DNA from: Lucifuga dentata
Lineage: Eukaryota > Chordata > Actinopteri > Ophidiiformes > Bythitidae
Length of the DNA: 64,000 nt
Assembly (NCBI GenBank): GCA_014773175.1
Contig: VXCM01000052.1
Location: 394,115 to 458,114, forward strand
Direction: 5' to 3'
Numbering within the stretch: the first letter of the stretch is position 1; the number at the start of each line of letters is the position of its first letter. The notes beneath the pieces were generated by a model. The model ran no database searches and was not told where the DNA came from. It saw nothing but the letters and a program-made list of their open reading frames with translations. A program made the translations under genes and the position numbers. Positions 12,397-25,300 of this stretch are shown in pieces.

Positions 12397-13431
12397 CTAG
12401 ATATTAAATTTATTAAAGACAATAGAAAAATGTCTTTGATATTTGGAGCACCCTTGTTTCACAACAATGCTGTACTAGTTTAAATTAAGTGTTTGCATAG
12501 TTTTATTACTGGTCATAAAAGGCCCCCTGCAGCACACAAACTGCTCCTTTTGAGAAGTGTTGCTAGGATACAGTCTGCTGTAAAGATGAAAATCCCTTCA
12601 TGCAGCTGCAAAACTCGGACATTAGGTTCAACTTATTGTGTGCATAATGTAGCTGCATGAGCGTTTGCAACACTATGTTTCTATATGTGTCTGCCCATTT
12701 GTCTTAATTCGTGGTGGTGTGTGTATGTGTATCAGTGTATGTGAGTATCCACAAGTGTGTTTTTGTTGGTATTTATGGACGTTTCATGCAAGGCTGGTAT
12801 TTTCCATGGTTTCTCTTCTATCATAATCCATTTTCTGTAATAGGGCTCTGTTTGTTTAGTGCTGAGATCTCAATCCTGCTAACACACCTATTTGTGTCTC
12901 ACCAGCTGATACCTCAGGCAGAGCACAAGAAAATCAATAGTGTCTACCTCATGTTCAATTAGTTTCTAATCAACACACACCAGACCAGCATGACCTCGGT
13001 GAGAATGAACATTTCTGCTCATGTTGACTTGTACTCAGTGCTGGGATTTTTGTTAATGTTTGCTGAAAGGCACTAGCGAATATCAGCCAAAATCTATTCA
13101 ATTTAGACATAGCTACTTTATCTTTAGCTCTTAAAATATTGAAAGTTTGGATGTGGATGCTTAAATAGCTTAAGTCCAGTTGAATTGAACTCTGGCGCAT
13201 TTTCCTCCTTGATGCGATTCATTTGGGCAGATCTGAACATAGCAATCACACTCGTGTGTGGACCAAAAGAAATCAAGACCTTTTTTAGGAATTTACAAAC
13301 CAGCTCTGAAGCATTGCATCTGTTATGGGAACATGATTTGAGCTGGTGTTTTCAGCCATTGGATGCTGTGAAAAGGTTGTGTCAAGCTTACTTAAATCTT
13401 GCATAGAATATGAGCCCCCATGCTGACTATG

Positions 13432-13483
13432 ACTAGGAGGCTCCTAGTTTTGGCATACGTTCCTAGTAGGAACGTATGCCAAA
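13432..13483. repeat. Two abutting near-perfect palindromes
   Basis: ACTAGGAG-g-CTCCTAGT occupies 13432-13448 (8-bp arms). Directly beside it, 13449-13483 forms 17-bp perfect arms (TTTGGCATACGTTCCTA and its complement) around the single base 13466. Both are exact. The centres are too tight for a normal hairpin loop, so the DNA would extrude as a cruciform if at all. Confidence 0.9.
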
Positions 13484-15059
13484 GCTGTCTCTGTCTCATG
13501 TTACATACCTACCCTAGCACAAAGTTCTTCCTGGTTTACTTCTCTCACTTCTACCTCTAGACATTTATGACCAATAAGCAGAGCAAGCATTCCCATGTGG
13601 CTTTTGATGATATATTTTGGTTTGCTTGAATTTTTACTGTCTGGAATGAAACATAGAGCAACAAAAGTAAAAAACTGGCGCTGGAATGATGGCAGCCATT
13701 TCCATCACCACATTAGTGTGAAGCCAAATCTTCTTGTGAACAGACATCAATATCTGTTGTGTGCCTCTGTCTTTATCCCTGGAGACAAACATCCTCCTCC
13801 TCTTTTCTCTGATGGCTCACTCAGTGTGCTTCCTCACACAGACAGCTGTTGCCTTTCATATTATGCTCCTCGGCATGAGGTTAAGAGCTGGTGCTGTGCT
13901 GGTGTTGTGTTGTGTTAACATCTTGGGGCACTGAGCAATCAGAGAGATGCCTCTTAGCAAAACCAATGCTCAAGATTGCTTCTGACAACGTCAGTCATCA
14001 AGCGTTAGCCTATCACAGAGCTTATGCCTTGGAGGCTGACATGAAGCAGAGATATGATGAAGATGCCCTGACAGTGTTCCACACGTATGCAAAGATTATC
14101 TCATGATGTTTGTCAGCCCTATTACAAACTGTTTGATTCTATGTCCACGTCATGAAGCTACCATAAAGTGGTTTTTTTTTTCTAGTAGCAATTCAGTTGC
14201 TGGTAACACCTAATTAATCACCAGTTTACTTTCTGCCTGGTACCAGATACTGAATTAATCAGGAATGACTCACTGGTGTCTTAACACAGTATCTAGCAGT
14301 CTGTTCTTAAGTAGCTATCATTAGCTGCTATATAATCCTTGATTCTGGGTTATTTAAGAGCTAGTTAAGTATTCATTAAAAAGCACTAAGTTCCTCATTT
14401 GGTCCTTATTACTTGGAAACTAATCAGGATTTTGTGACCTTAAAATTTTACCAAGCATGCAGTTCTAATGGTTGGAAGTAGAGATTTGCAGGCAAAATTT
14501 CAGATCTGATCTGAAGCAAGCCAGCGGAGAACTTACCTGAACCCTATGTGCATAAATTAGTTTATGCACGTCGGGACATTCGGACATGATGCAGTGCAAT
14601 GCAATCGTCTTGAACAGATCCAAATAATGACAAAACAACAAAGCTGGCAGCAGTGTGGCCAATTAACAAATCTGGTCCTGGGTCACATCTTGGTTTTAGG
14701 AACTCAGTAGATCTGAGAAGAAGAATACTTTGTATTAGCATTATCTAGCACAATCTGTTTATTTTGGTTCAGGGTGATATAGTTTGTCTTTGACATTTCA
14801 TACAAATATAAATTTGGTGAATTTAAAAAAACAAAAACAAAAGAAAAGTCAGGAATTGAACTCCTGCTCTGCTGTAACACCCACTCCCTATAAGTAGTTT
14901 CAGCCAAAAAAAAGCCCACACAGTTCACCAGGAGCCTCCTTTTATATAGCCTGTCATATGTTGTGTTATTGTGGGAAATACACAGACCTGAAGCGCTGTG
15001 AAGGTCATCTTATTTCTAACAAACATCTTTTCTGTAAAGATTTTTATTGTCTTTCTGTT

Positions 15060-15062
<3 letters not shown>

Positions 15063-15108
<46 letters not shown>

Positions 15109-15127
15109 TTTCATCTGTCTCTTTAAG
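15063..15127 (+). promoter_or_regulatory. cntn1: CT-rich tract and AG acceptor ahead of the signal-peptide exon
   Basis: A CT microsatellite (15063-15112) runs into ttttcatctgtctctttaag, which has the form of a strong polypyrimidine tract with an AG at 15126-15127. This predicts that the exon carrying the start codon begins at 15128 and that earlier untranslated exons exist upstream. A second AG at 15139-15140 is an alternative acceptor. Confidence 0.55.
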
Positions 15128-15207
15128 GAAACTCAGGCAGTACTGCTAATGTTCCATCAGCTGAGCTTCTAGCCGTCACCCCTCCAGGTGGTTCCCACTT
15201 CAACATC
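15128..15207 (+). other. cntn1: Predicted cntn1 5' leader (part of the first coding exon)
   Basis: Sequence between the inferred splice acceptor and the cntn1 start codon. It contains one short upstream reading frame, listed separately. The boundary is inferred from the pyrimidine tract only. Confidence 0.5.
15149..15172 (+). other. Upstream open reading frame of 7 codons in the cntn1 leader
   Basis: ATG at 15149 encodes MFHQLSF and stops at TAG 15170-15172, 35 bases before the cntn1 start. It would lie in the mature leader if the acceptor at 15126-15127 or 15139-15140 is used. Such frames can lower translation of the main product, but no function is shown here. Confidence 0.4.
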
Positions 15208-15268
15208 ATGCTGCACCTCACCCTGCTCCTCCATCTCCTGCTCCTGCTCCTCTCGTTCTCCCCTGCAG
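15208..15268 (+). CDS. cntn1: cntn1 coding exon 1: signal peptide
   Basis: Encodes [20 protein letters not shown] plus one base of the next codon. This is a short, almost pure Leu core ending in S-P-A, a good signal-peptidase site. The start has A at -3 (caucAUG), an adequate Kozak context. Donor CAG|gtcagc; ends in phase 1. Confidence 0.9.
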
Positions 15269-18200
15269 GTCAGCAACATGCTGCTCACATTCACTTGAAA
15301 GAGAATGTTTGCGAATGAATTAGAATGAGTGATGAATAGAGTAATGTTTATGTTAATTTCATTTTAGTATAAAATATATATGGACTGTATAACCTCTACA
15401 GTAATGAATTCAAATTACCAGCCTTGAAGTGCTGATGCCAGGTTTTCATTTCATACAAATAAAACCACATAAATCATTAAATACGTGGGCATGAGGTGTC
15501 TAGCTATAACAAGAGATTCATTTACAAATTAAACTACATCAAATAAATTACATCAAATTATTTAAACAGTTCGGTATGCTCTCAAAAATCAAAATGTTCA
15601 TTTAACTTGCTTGTACCTTGCTTGTATGTCTTTTTTTTAATTACATCTAAACATACAGCTGTCAGCAATTAATTTGGCCATAATAAACTGTAAGTGCAAC
15701 GTTTCTCCAATCCTCATTTTGCACTATAAACCATGTTAAACACACGGGTTTAAGGCAGCTTGGATGGTAACACACTTGTCAAACAAGGTGTTAGGCTGCT
15801 ACCTGCCATTTTTAAAAGAGATAACTGTAAGAACAAGACATCACTGCCCATGACATGATACTGCAGGGCAACCAGCTGTGTAGGAAGCAAAGTAAAAAGG
15901 ACAGAAAACAGCAGACCTGAAAATGAGCTCTCTAAAAAAAGATATAATATTCCTGTGTTCCCATACCTCTGGATATTCTTTCTTACTTTAGATTTGATTT
16001 CACATAAAGCAAAAATGAAGTGTTTTTTTTTTTTTTTTTTTTTTTTTTACAGGAAGGTTGTTGTGTTGTGGCTGATGAATGTCACATTGAACACACCAAC
16101 TACAGATTAAGTTTTAATGCAATGTCAATGCTGTGATAGCAAAACAAAAGTTAGCCACATATTATCTTAAATCTAAAAAAAAATGAATGACAAAAAGCAC
16201 TGTGTGCTTTTTGTCATTCGGTAGACCTATAGTAACTCATTTACAACAGTAACAGTGATTAAACCCAAATGTGAGGGTTTTATTGCTAAAGGCATTAGAT
16301 TCAGTGGATTCCAGTGATTTGGCCCTCAGCCCAAGGCAACCTGTCAGAACCCAGCTGGGTTTCAAGCCATTCATCATGGTCAATGAAGAAAGAAGGCATC
16401 CTTTCAAAGACTTGCACCCCTTCCAAAGATGATTAAAATCTTATTTTCCTGCTACATCCTATAAGATGTGAGATAAATTTTCCCACAGTCATTTATGCTG
16501 CAACACATTTCAATATGTTTCTTCTATTCATTATTACAGATGCATCAGTGAATGGGGAGGTGTTTGACTTCTATGCAGGTAGGACCTATTATATAGTTCT
16601 AATACTAATTATCTCCTGTGTTGTAATATCCTGTCTTGTTTTCAAACCTCAGTGTCATTCTAATAATAAGAACCATCACAATACAAAATGGTTAAAAGAG
16701 GCATTATACCAAAAGACAATACACACACAAACACACACACTTTAAGTGAGAATTTAATGTGCAATTTAGATGTTTTACCTTACAGTATATGGACTTTTTC
16801 ATGTATGTAGGATGTCCAAAATTTTTTTGGGTGGCAATGATTTGAATTGTGATAAGGTTACAAGCTCAAGGCTGATGAAGCAGTTACAGAGACAGACAAA
16901 AATTGAAAAACTGAACACTCATGTGTGACTGCATCAAAATGCCTTTGAGGAGTACGTACTCAGTCATTGTAATTCACTATGGATGGACTGTAGGGAGACA
17001 AAAATCTGCTGTCATAAGGAGGAGGTCTTGGAGTTCAAAGGAAGAAGTGATTTGTGATTTACGGTTGTCAGTCAAGGCCAGGCCACTAAAACAGTTTGGA
17101 CAGAGTAAAGCCAGTGACTTACTGCTTACTGTATCATTCTATAAAAAATGGAAATACTGGCCTGTTTTCGATTTCTATAGGGTCTGACCACTCATTCAAC
17201 TTTAATCACAGGTTAGCTGCTTTATTCATGATTCAGATTTAATCACGGGGTTGAATTTGTCATGAAAACATATTTAATTGAAAACACATTTAATGGCTTC
17301 TGGCTGTCCAGAAGGTAGTGTTTACTCTTACTGCGGAACAATTTCTGTTTAATTTTTTATTCAGTACCTGTATTGGGATCTATACCAACAGTTTATGACA
17401 TGGAGTAATCATAAATCTACTTGTTTGTATTTGTTATTTGGCCAAATGTGCATGGAAAGAAGTACAGTCAGTGTGATTCTTTGAACAGACATATATCTTG
17501 CCAGATTATACTATTGTCACCATGTTATTACTTCTAGCTGACTTATTGTAAGGTATTACAGCTTTAGAGAATTAGATGAATTAGTTGAATGAATACCTAA
17601 AATGTAAAGTGAGTAAATGTAACATAAAAAGTACTAGTTAAAGACTTAGAATATTTCTGTTTTGTGGTCCACTAACTATATGTATACACTATGGCATAGA
17701 ATCATGCACATAAGAAATGGATTTTTTGTCCCCACATAACAAACTGTAAAAAGCACGTCCATGAGAATAAAGACCTGCAACTGACTGAGAAATAAACAAT
17801 GCAACAAAACTTGAATGAGCAATTTTTGGACCTGTTTTTGGACCCCCCTCCCTGATTTAGATACACTATTTAAACTGTTGTAAGCTGTTCAGCTCATTTC
17901 ATGGACTATAATGCTGAAATTACACAAGAAATAGAAGTATGTCAAATCCAAGGGGGTGAAATAGCAGCTCTGCCCACTATAGCCCCTGAGGTGGTAAAAC
18001 CACAATAGTATCTTCTTGTCAGGATTAGTTTAGGGACTGGCAATGACAGACGACTCCCCATCTCATTGTCTACAGTAGAGCAGGCCTAATGAAAATCTAT
18101 CTGGAGGTCATGTTTCTATCCACTGTTGCTATTTCTGGAGTTCTCTTACTTTCAGATGTGCATTAATCCTAGTGGCGATGGTTACAATCTAAGACATTAT

Positions 18201-18873
18201 GCTGTACTGTGCACATTAATCTTGGTCATTAGAGCTACAACTTAAATTGAAGTTACTATGACTCATTGTAGGGTTTCATGGATGAAATCAGATAGAAGAG
18301 AATATGCATGAAATGAGAAAAGTTGTATGGTTAATTTCATTTCAGAACAAATTGGATAGAACAATCATATAGAGGATACATAATCAAAGCATACATGAAG
18401 AAGATAATGATGTTGGTCATATGTTGAGCAGCAGTCTCCAGAGCAGAAGTGGCCTTTAATGCATTTTTTTTTTCATATATTATTTTAATATTTGAGTAAT
18501 CTCAGTGCAGGATTCTGTGTAACTCTATTTATGACATCTTTTCTCCAGAAGGATGAGTAAAAATTGGACCTTAACTCAAAACAATATTAAAGAAGAGGAA
18601 GGTGTGTCACTAGCTCCACATCCATAAGTGGATTTTGTAGTGAATAGTTCTTAGTTGAAATTGTAACTGTAGCTTCTTAAAATAAGGTTTGTTGAAATTT
18701 GTGTATCCTATCTGCATAAGAATTGTATGTGTTATGCTGTGGGAGAAAAATAAAGTGCAGGCAGACTGTCAGCAAGGGGTAAATTGGAAAAAGGAGGGCT
18801 TGCTGATGTGTTGCTTGGGAACAAGATGTGATGCTGCATGCTGGGCGAGTTGTTTATGGAACCAGTGAGGAGG

Positions 18874-18929
<56 letters not shown>

Positions 18930-21900
18930 ACTTTCCTTCATTCTGCTGGTGTCATTTCATTTATTTTTTCCTTTCATCCTTTCCTCTATGAACCATCAAC
19001 TGTAAGCGATTTTTACAGTATGTGTGTCTGTATGGAATGTCAGTGTGTCTATATGGTCTCACCTCGTGGATGTATTGATGTTATCTCCACTGCAGAAATA
19101 ATACTGCATGATGCTGAATGTTTTTGGTGCTGACCACAGCACTCTTATGCTCTACAGTGTGTAAGGTCATTATGTTAAACAGAAACATTGGAATTTGGTG
19201 TAAAACTTGGATAAAGATGAAGGTGTAGTCATAGGAGGAGGCATAGTTGATACATATACTCCTCAAAGGTCAGAACACTGTGTAGGCCGCCTTCCAACTG
19301 GGACTCACTGCAGAATTTCCATTTAAAAAAAAAAAAAAAAATTAAGAACTGCTTATCATTCAGCCCACAGCAATGTCAGTTTCCATCAATCTAAATCATT
19401 TATCCCAGTGATTCACTATTAATAAAGGGCTCAATCACACACTAACATGGTCTATTACCATTACAGGCTAACAGGGTTATGTTGTCTCTCAGATTAATTT
19501 GTGTTATAGCTTGAGGAAATGTCTGGATTCAGATTCGGCCTGTAATATACAGTATCATGTTTGAACAGGTCTTCTCTGTTGCTCATTTTGGAGGGTAATT
19601 CATTGTGACATCAGTAGTTTTGCACAGCTGGCACCAGACGAAGCAACTACTGACGCTGATACATGATCCATTTCATCTTGCAAAACATCTTCAGCAAAAC
19701 ATGAGTTAAGTTTTAATAGAAGCAAAAATAACTGAATTTAATTGTTTAAAGTAAACTAAATTGAATTGAATTGTGTGAGTTTTTTTCTGCAGTCAGTTTG
19801 ATTTGTCACCCTGCTGTAGCTCAAGGGGCTGTGGGCAATTATTGCTACATTATACTTTTGGTGCCTCTGGGATAAATACGTTTTCTGTCCAAACTAAACA
19901 CCTACCAATTTGCTCATGCAAACAAACCCCATTGCAGATGCAGCCATCCAAACAGAGAAGCATATAAAGTTAAATTCACCTGAGAATTAAGTTCTTCTGG
20001 GATTTTGAGTCATTATGTGGTGGTTTATACGCATTTAATCACTGAAAAGCAAAAACAAAAAAATAAGACAGATTGCAGCTGTTGCATGTTTACTTGTATT
20101 GGGAAATATCAAGTCATCAAGTCTTCTCATATGCCTAAAATTATATCTGATACCCTGATGAATAATTTATGTTTTATCAGAAGCTGATGCTAGATGAGTC
20201 AGCAGGCTCCAAAACTAGTGTTTCAAATTCAAATGGGCGTATGAACTTTTCAGCTTTTTAGTTAAATAGGTGTATGTGTGTGTGTGTGTGTGTGGGTTGA
20301 TTCTGGGAAAAGGAAATCCCGAGAGGTACACAAATTAGGAAAGAGAATAAAATAGAGAAATGGATGCAGACTGGGAAATGGAAATATAGTTGGAGGGGGA
20401 GTTAGATGTGCATTGAGTCACAGTAAGAGATGAAAACAAAAACTCTCTGTGTTTTTAGAGAAACCACAAATGGCTTGTTTGGAAATTATTATGGGAGAAT
20501 ACGCTGGGGATGGGAGGCTAAGAGACAAAGATGGAGAGATAGAGTGATGACGGCAGTAATAGAGATAAACTAGAGTTAACAGACCAATGTAAGGTCAGTG
20601 AATCAAGACTCGGCAAAGAAAGCAGAACAGAGCGTGACGCTAGCATATATATACAGGAAGTTAGAGAGGGAGAGAGGACAGAGGTAAGCTAGAGAGAGAG
20701 GGAGAGAAAGCGAAACGAGGCAGAGAGAATGTGAGAGGCCTGTGTGTGTCTGCAGGCAGTGGGCCTTATGTGGCCTCCTTCAGCACTCCACCACCATCTG
20801 TCACATCCCACATTACAGGGAACAGATAGGACTCATCTCTAATGCTATTCCACAGCCTTGCTGACTCCCTCCCTCCTGCCTTTCCTGCATTTATATTTCA
20901 TATTAACATTTTAAGCATTCATCAACAGTAGAATAGGCACTATTTAGTCTCTCTTGGTGCCAGAACATAATTTCTCATTTAACATTCCATCCTTCAGAAC
21001 CCACATTGTTGCATGTATGGTATGTTTAATTATCTCCCAGTCAGCAGTAACTGAAAGATGTTGAGATTTGTATCAAAGTGAAACACTCACAGACGGTTGG
21101 CTGGGGTGTGCAATTGGATGTTGATCTTATCTCCTAATGTCTTAATTTCAGCCTGAGAAATTAAAACAACCGTGTCTCCTACAATTCTGCATAAATTTTG
21201 GAAGGCAAAACATTGAATTTTAAGGTGGGGTATCGCCTGAACATTTGATTTTGAAAGAGGAGATTTGGAAAAAATCTCCTCTTGGAAAACTAAAATACGG
21301 TTTATGTTTGGAAATTGACTGTCAGTAACATGTATGCAGATGTATATACTGTATATTGGGCTTATACAAACTCATGCAAACTCGCTGGTATGTCCTTTAA
21401 GTAAAAGTAAACAAGTATTAGCAGTAAAACGTAATAAAGTATCCAAAATGAAAGTACTTGTTGAGAATGATCCCTGTCAGAATTCACTAACATGTATACA
21501 CTTCTGACAGTTTTGACTGAAATAATCAAAAGTCTTTGAACCAAAATGGAGAAAAAAAGTTTTTTTGTTTTTTTGTTTTTTTTTTTTTTTTANTTTTTTT
21601 TTTTTTTTTACTCTTTTGGAGTGAACATCTCCAGTTTTGGGAATTTTTATGATTTCGAGTGAGTGTAATTATATCACCACTCTACACTAGATTAAATTTT
21701 CTGGCAATTTTCCTTTCTTAACCTCTTGTGATAATGTCTAAAATGCCTTGAGCCATCAAACGGGAGGATTTTACACAATAACAGCAATATTGTGTTTGAT
21801 CTCATGTTTGCTTTAAAGTCTTAATCAGCAAACTTGTAACTTCAGTCACCACATTAACTTAATTTAGAAAATGGTTCAGCATTTCCCTATATGTTTCAAT

Positions 21901-22338
21901 GTAGAAAGTATAGCAAATAAATACAGTATTTGACTAAATGTACTAAAGTAACTTTCCACCTTTGAGCTCCACAAAAAATATATATATTTTTGGTCTAGTG
22001 ACTGCACTGGTGTCAAACCCTTACACGTTTGACAGAAGTGCATAAGAATGCATTATTCTTTTTGTTTTATTTTAAGTCTGTTGTTATACTGCATAAACAT
22101 ATCACAGTTGCTCAGTGGTAGAACATAAGAGAGAAAATGCATTTTCAGGAGCAGCATATTGATATGAGCCTCTTTTGTTCAGGTTTCTAAAGGTTGTAGA
22201 CTGTCAATTTGACATTTTCAGAGTGAGTATAGTGCCTATGCATGCCTGGATAGAAACAGGAAAATAATGTCTGAAAGAGCAAGCTTCCCCCCTCATTCAG
22301 GTGTCAGCTGTGCTCTCTTAGAACTCAGAGACTCAGGA

Positions 22339-22375
<37 letters not shown>

Positions 22376-25300
22376 CACATACTCTTTACATTTGTATTCC
22401 TACAGTCACCTACACAGGACTTGATCTGAAAGAATAATCAGCATTTGGGAACATTTCGTCTCATTGCTTATTCATAGCCTGCCTTTGTATTTATGTCTTA
22501 TTCATGCTACTGCTTGTGATGTCTGTCTGTTTCAATGAGTAATTGGGGCTAATTGTACATGTGTGTGTGTGTTGATAGTGTGAAAAGGCAGACTGAACAA
22601 GCAGCATGTTTTCATCAAGGGAGGAGTCTCTTCCTGAATTTACTTATGCAAGACGGCATTGAGAATGACACACTTTATGAAAAAAAGTGATTTCGATTCT
22701 GCAAAGTAAAGTTAGCATTTCCAGTTGCAGGATTTGAATTAGCTTCTGATAATCATGTATCAACTGGAAAAAGATGAATACATTATTGAGGTTTGGCATC
22801 TAAGCCAGCACATCTCCTTCATAAGTAGTGTGATGATTTGGAATAAAGCATGAGCTTGAAAGAATTGTGTGTGTATTCATGGAACGGATTAGTTTCAGTT
22901 GCATCCAGCATTTATCTGACTACAAAGCATTAGAAGCTCATGTTACCAGTTACATCTGAACCCTGCTGTCATTTTTTTTTTTTTTTTTTTTTGTTGGAAA
23001 TGACACTCTGGCACTCTAACACTTTGATATTTCCTGTTTGTATCTGATCCGTTGTGTTCTTATTTACCCTGGACTTGTTTGTTTGTTTGTTTGTTTGCTG
23101 TCGGCAGACGATGCTACAGGTTATGGGCCAGTGTTTGAGGAGCAGCCGGTGGACACCATCTACCCTGAGGAATCGCCTGAGGCCAAAATCACCATGAACT
23201 GCCACGCCAGGGCCATTCCACCTGCCACATACAAGTAACATATGTTCCCCATAGCCCTAGCCTCATTACTCCCTCCTTTGCATTCTGCATTCCTCCCATC
23301 GCTCGCCTTCTTTCAGGCAGATTCACATTGATTTAGGCCCTGTCTACAAGTTGCAAGGTCTCAAGGGCGTCTATCTGTACCTTATAATGGAACTCAGGCA
23401 TTATAATGGAACTCGAAGGATTATTGTGTGTTTTTGATTATATCCACTACCTCCTCATCCACCACTACATGATTACTATATCATTTTATAGCATCGCTGC
23501 ATCATTTTGTTGTTGTCAGAAAATCAAGGCAACTCATTTGGCTTGCAGCAGATGCTTGTTCTTTTCTCTTAATACCAGTGATTTAAATTCTGAAATGTGA
23601 AATGCTGGAGAAACTAAATGACAAACAAGATCTTGGCACCACAGCTACAGCACATCATCGCCATTATCCATTATAACTCCATCTCATTTTAGCGCTGAAA
23701 ACTTGAGCCATTTTGGTCAATCCATTTCCATTTAAATGTAAATTATATGTAAATGATAATGCAATCACCTGTCAGTTTCAGCCAGAATTAGATGTCAGGA
23801 GGGAGGGAATTGGTTTGACTCTTTACAGTGGGTTAGCTATCAAGTTTTTAAATCTTGAGAAGTATGTCTAAACATCTGTAATTTGGATTCCAATAAACTT
23901 TGCTTTGCTTTGGAGGACTAAAGGGCTGTTTACCACATTGGACAAAACCACAAGTTTGAGTAAGTTTAGCAAAACATTTAAAATTATTGGAAATAATAAT
24001 AATATTAATAAACAGCGTATGCCTCTGTAAGGCTAATAACATACATGACAAAACCAAATTCAGTCATGATAATCAAATACAGGTATTCAGAAGTCTATAT
24101 ACTGGTATTGACAACAAATGACCATGTTCCTTTTACACTTCAGTTTTATAGTGATCTTGCCTGTTTTTCTTGCAGGTGGAGGCTGAACAGCAAGGACATT
24201 GACTTTAATGCAGACAGCCACTACTCATTAATGGGAGGCAACTTGGTCATCACTAACCCCATTAAAAGCCAGCACGAGGGAAAGTATTTATGTGTGGCCA
24301 CCAATGACTACGGCACGGTCATCAGCCGAGAGGCCTCCATGCAGTTTGGATGTGAGTGACCCTCATGAGAATCACCCTGGCTCTGGACAGAGGCCTGTTC
24401 ATGCATATTAAGCACACTAAAATTGAAAAGACAGCTGGAACAAATTATAAGTGGTGTGGAATGTGATTTAATTTTATGACACCATTGTGGCTAATATAAT
24501 TTTCTATGACAGTGCTGAATCAAATTATATACAGTCATTTTTAAGCCATTAGTGTAGATTAATATATAAATTGAGTATAGAAAATGTTTAAAAATAGCAT
24601 GTGAAAGTTGTCAATTTTTATTGTCTTTCTCAGATCTTGATTTTTTCTCATCGGAGGAGAGGGAATCAGTGTACGTAAAAGAGGGACAGGGAGCAGTTCT
24701 GCTCTGTGCTCCTCCACCTCATTATCCAGGTACAGTATGTCGTAGTTACAAGATTCAACCACAAAGCTCAACTGTCATAATTATGTAGCATTTAGTCTGA
24801 GTGATACATGAGAGGATGGCACAGTGACACGGAATCGTTTTCATCCTTTTCTTGATTTATGAGTGGAGGTCCTGCTGTGTCCTCACACAGTCTGCAGCCA
24901 TGGAAGTCAGGTGGATTAAAGACACTACATGTCTCACAGATGTAAATGAGAGTGCAACTGCTATGGGTCAACAGGCAAGAGCAGAGAAGTCCTATTAATA
25001 ATCACTGGGCTTTGTTTATTTACCTCATGTGGTGAGTTTGTGGAAAGAGGAAAAGCAGTGGAACCAGTGAACTGAACCAGTGAAATTATAAAATGAAATA
25101 AGATATTTTTTTTTTTCTCTCAGGTAACATAATGACATCAATGACTGTGTCAGTTCTGTCAGTTTTTAGGCAAGGAGTCACTTGTATTCCTTTATGATCT
25201 AAAAGTGAAATTGTATAGTATGTTTTTATTAGTCTCACATTTAGTTTCAAATAATTTCTTAATAATTGTCAGTAATTGTTTTTTTAATCCTGTAATGTGT

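Larger units (their letters stand above)
1..15127. other. Non-coding region upstream of the first cntn1 coding exon
   Basis: No exon with recognisable protein similarity was found in these 15 kb on either strand; open frames are short and carry no domain or conserved motif. The stretch holds microsatellites, a purine-rich tract near 2.3-2.5 kb, an N gap, one decayed DNA transposon and MITE-like repeats, listed separately. CNTN1 genes in mammals have several untranslated first exons spread over long distances, so part of this may be first-intron or leader-exon sequence of cntn1, but no leader exon can be recognised without transcripts. Confidence 0.6.
15269..16539 (+). other. cntn1: cntn1 intron 1
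   Basis: Contains a T run (16023-16048) and an exact 16-bp inverted repeat (16185-16219); otherwise AT-rich sequence with nothing recognised. Confidence 0.8.
16579..23107 (+). other. cntn1: cntn1 intron 2 (6.5 kb)
   Basis: The largest intron of the coding part. It holds (CT)n at 18.9 kb, poly-T with an N at 21.6 kb, (AC)n at 22.3 kb, a family B MITE-like fragment at 21.3 kb, a 12-bp inverted repeat and a purine-rich stretch at 20.6-20.7 kb. No further exon was recognised. Confidence 0.8.

Noticed and set aside
13449..13483. Palindrome considered as a microRNA precursor or transcription terminator
   Set aside because: Seventeen-bp arms with a one-base centre are too short and too tight for a microRNA hairpin, and intrinsic terminators are not expected in this genome.
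16185..16219. Intronic hairpin considered as a mirtron or microRNA
   Set aside because: The stem is only 16 bp and is not at the intron ends.
20640..20760. AG-rich stretch with AGAG|gtaagct considered as an extra cntn1 exon donor
   Set aside because: It lies after the start-codon exon in intron 2, offers no in-frame exon matching the contactin N-terminus, and the flanking coding exons already join in phase.
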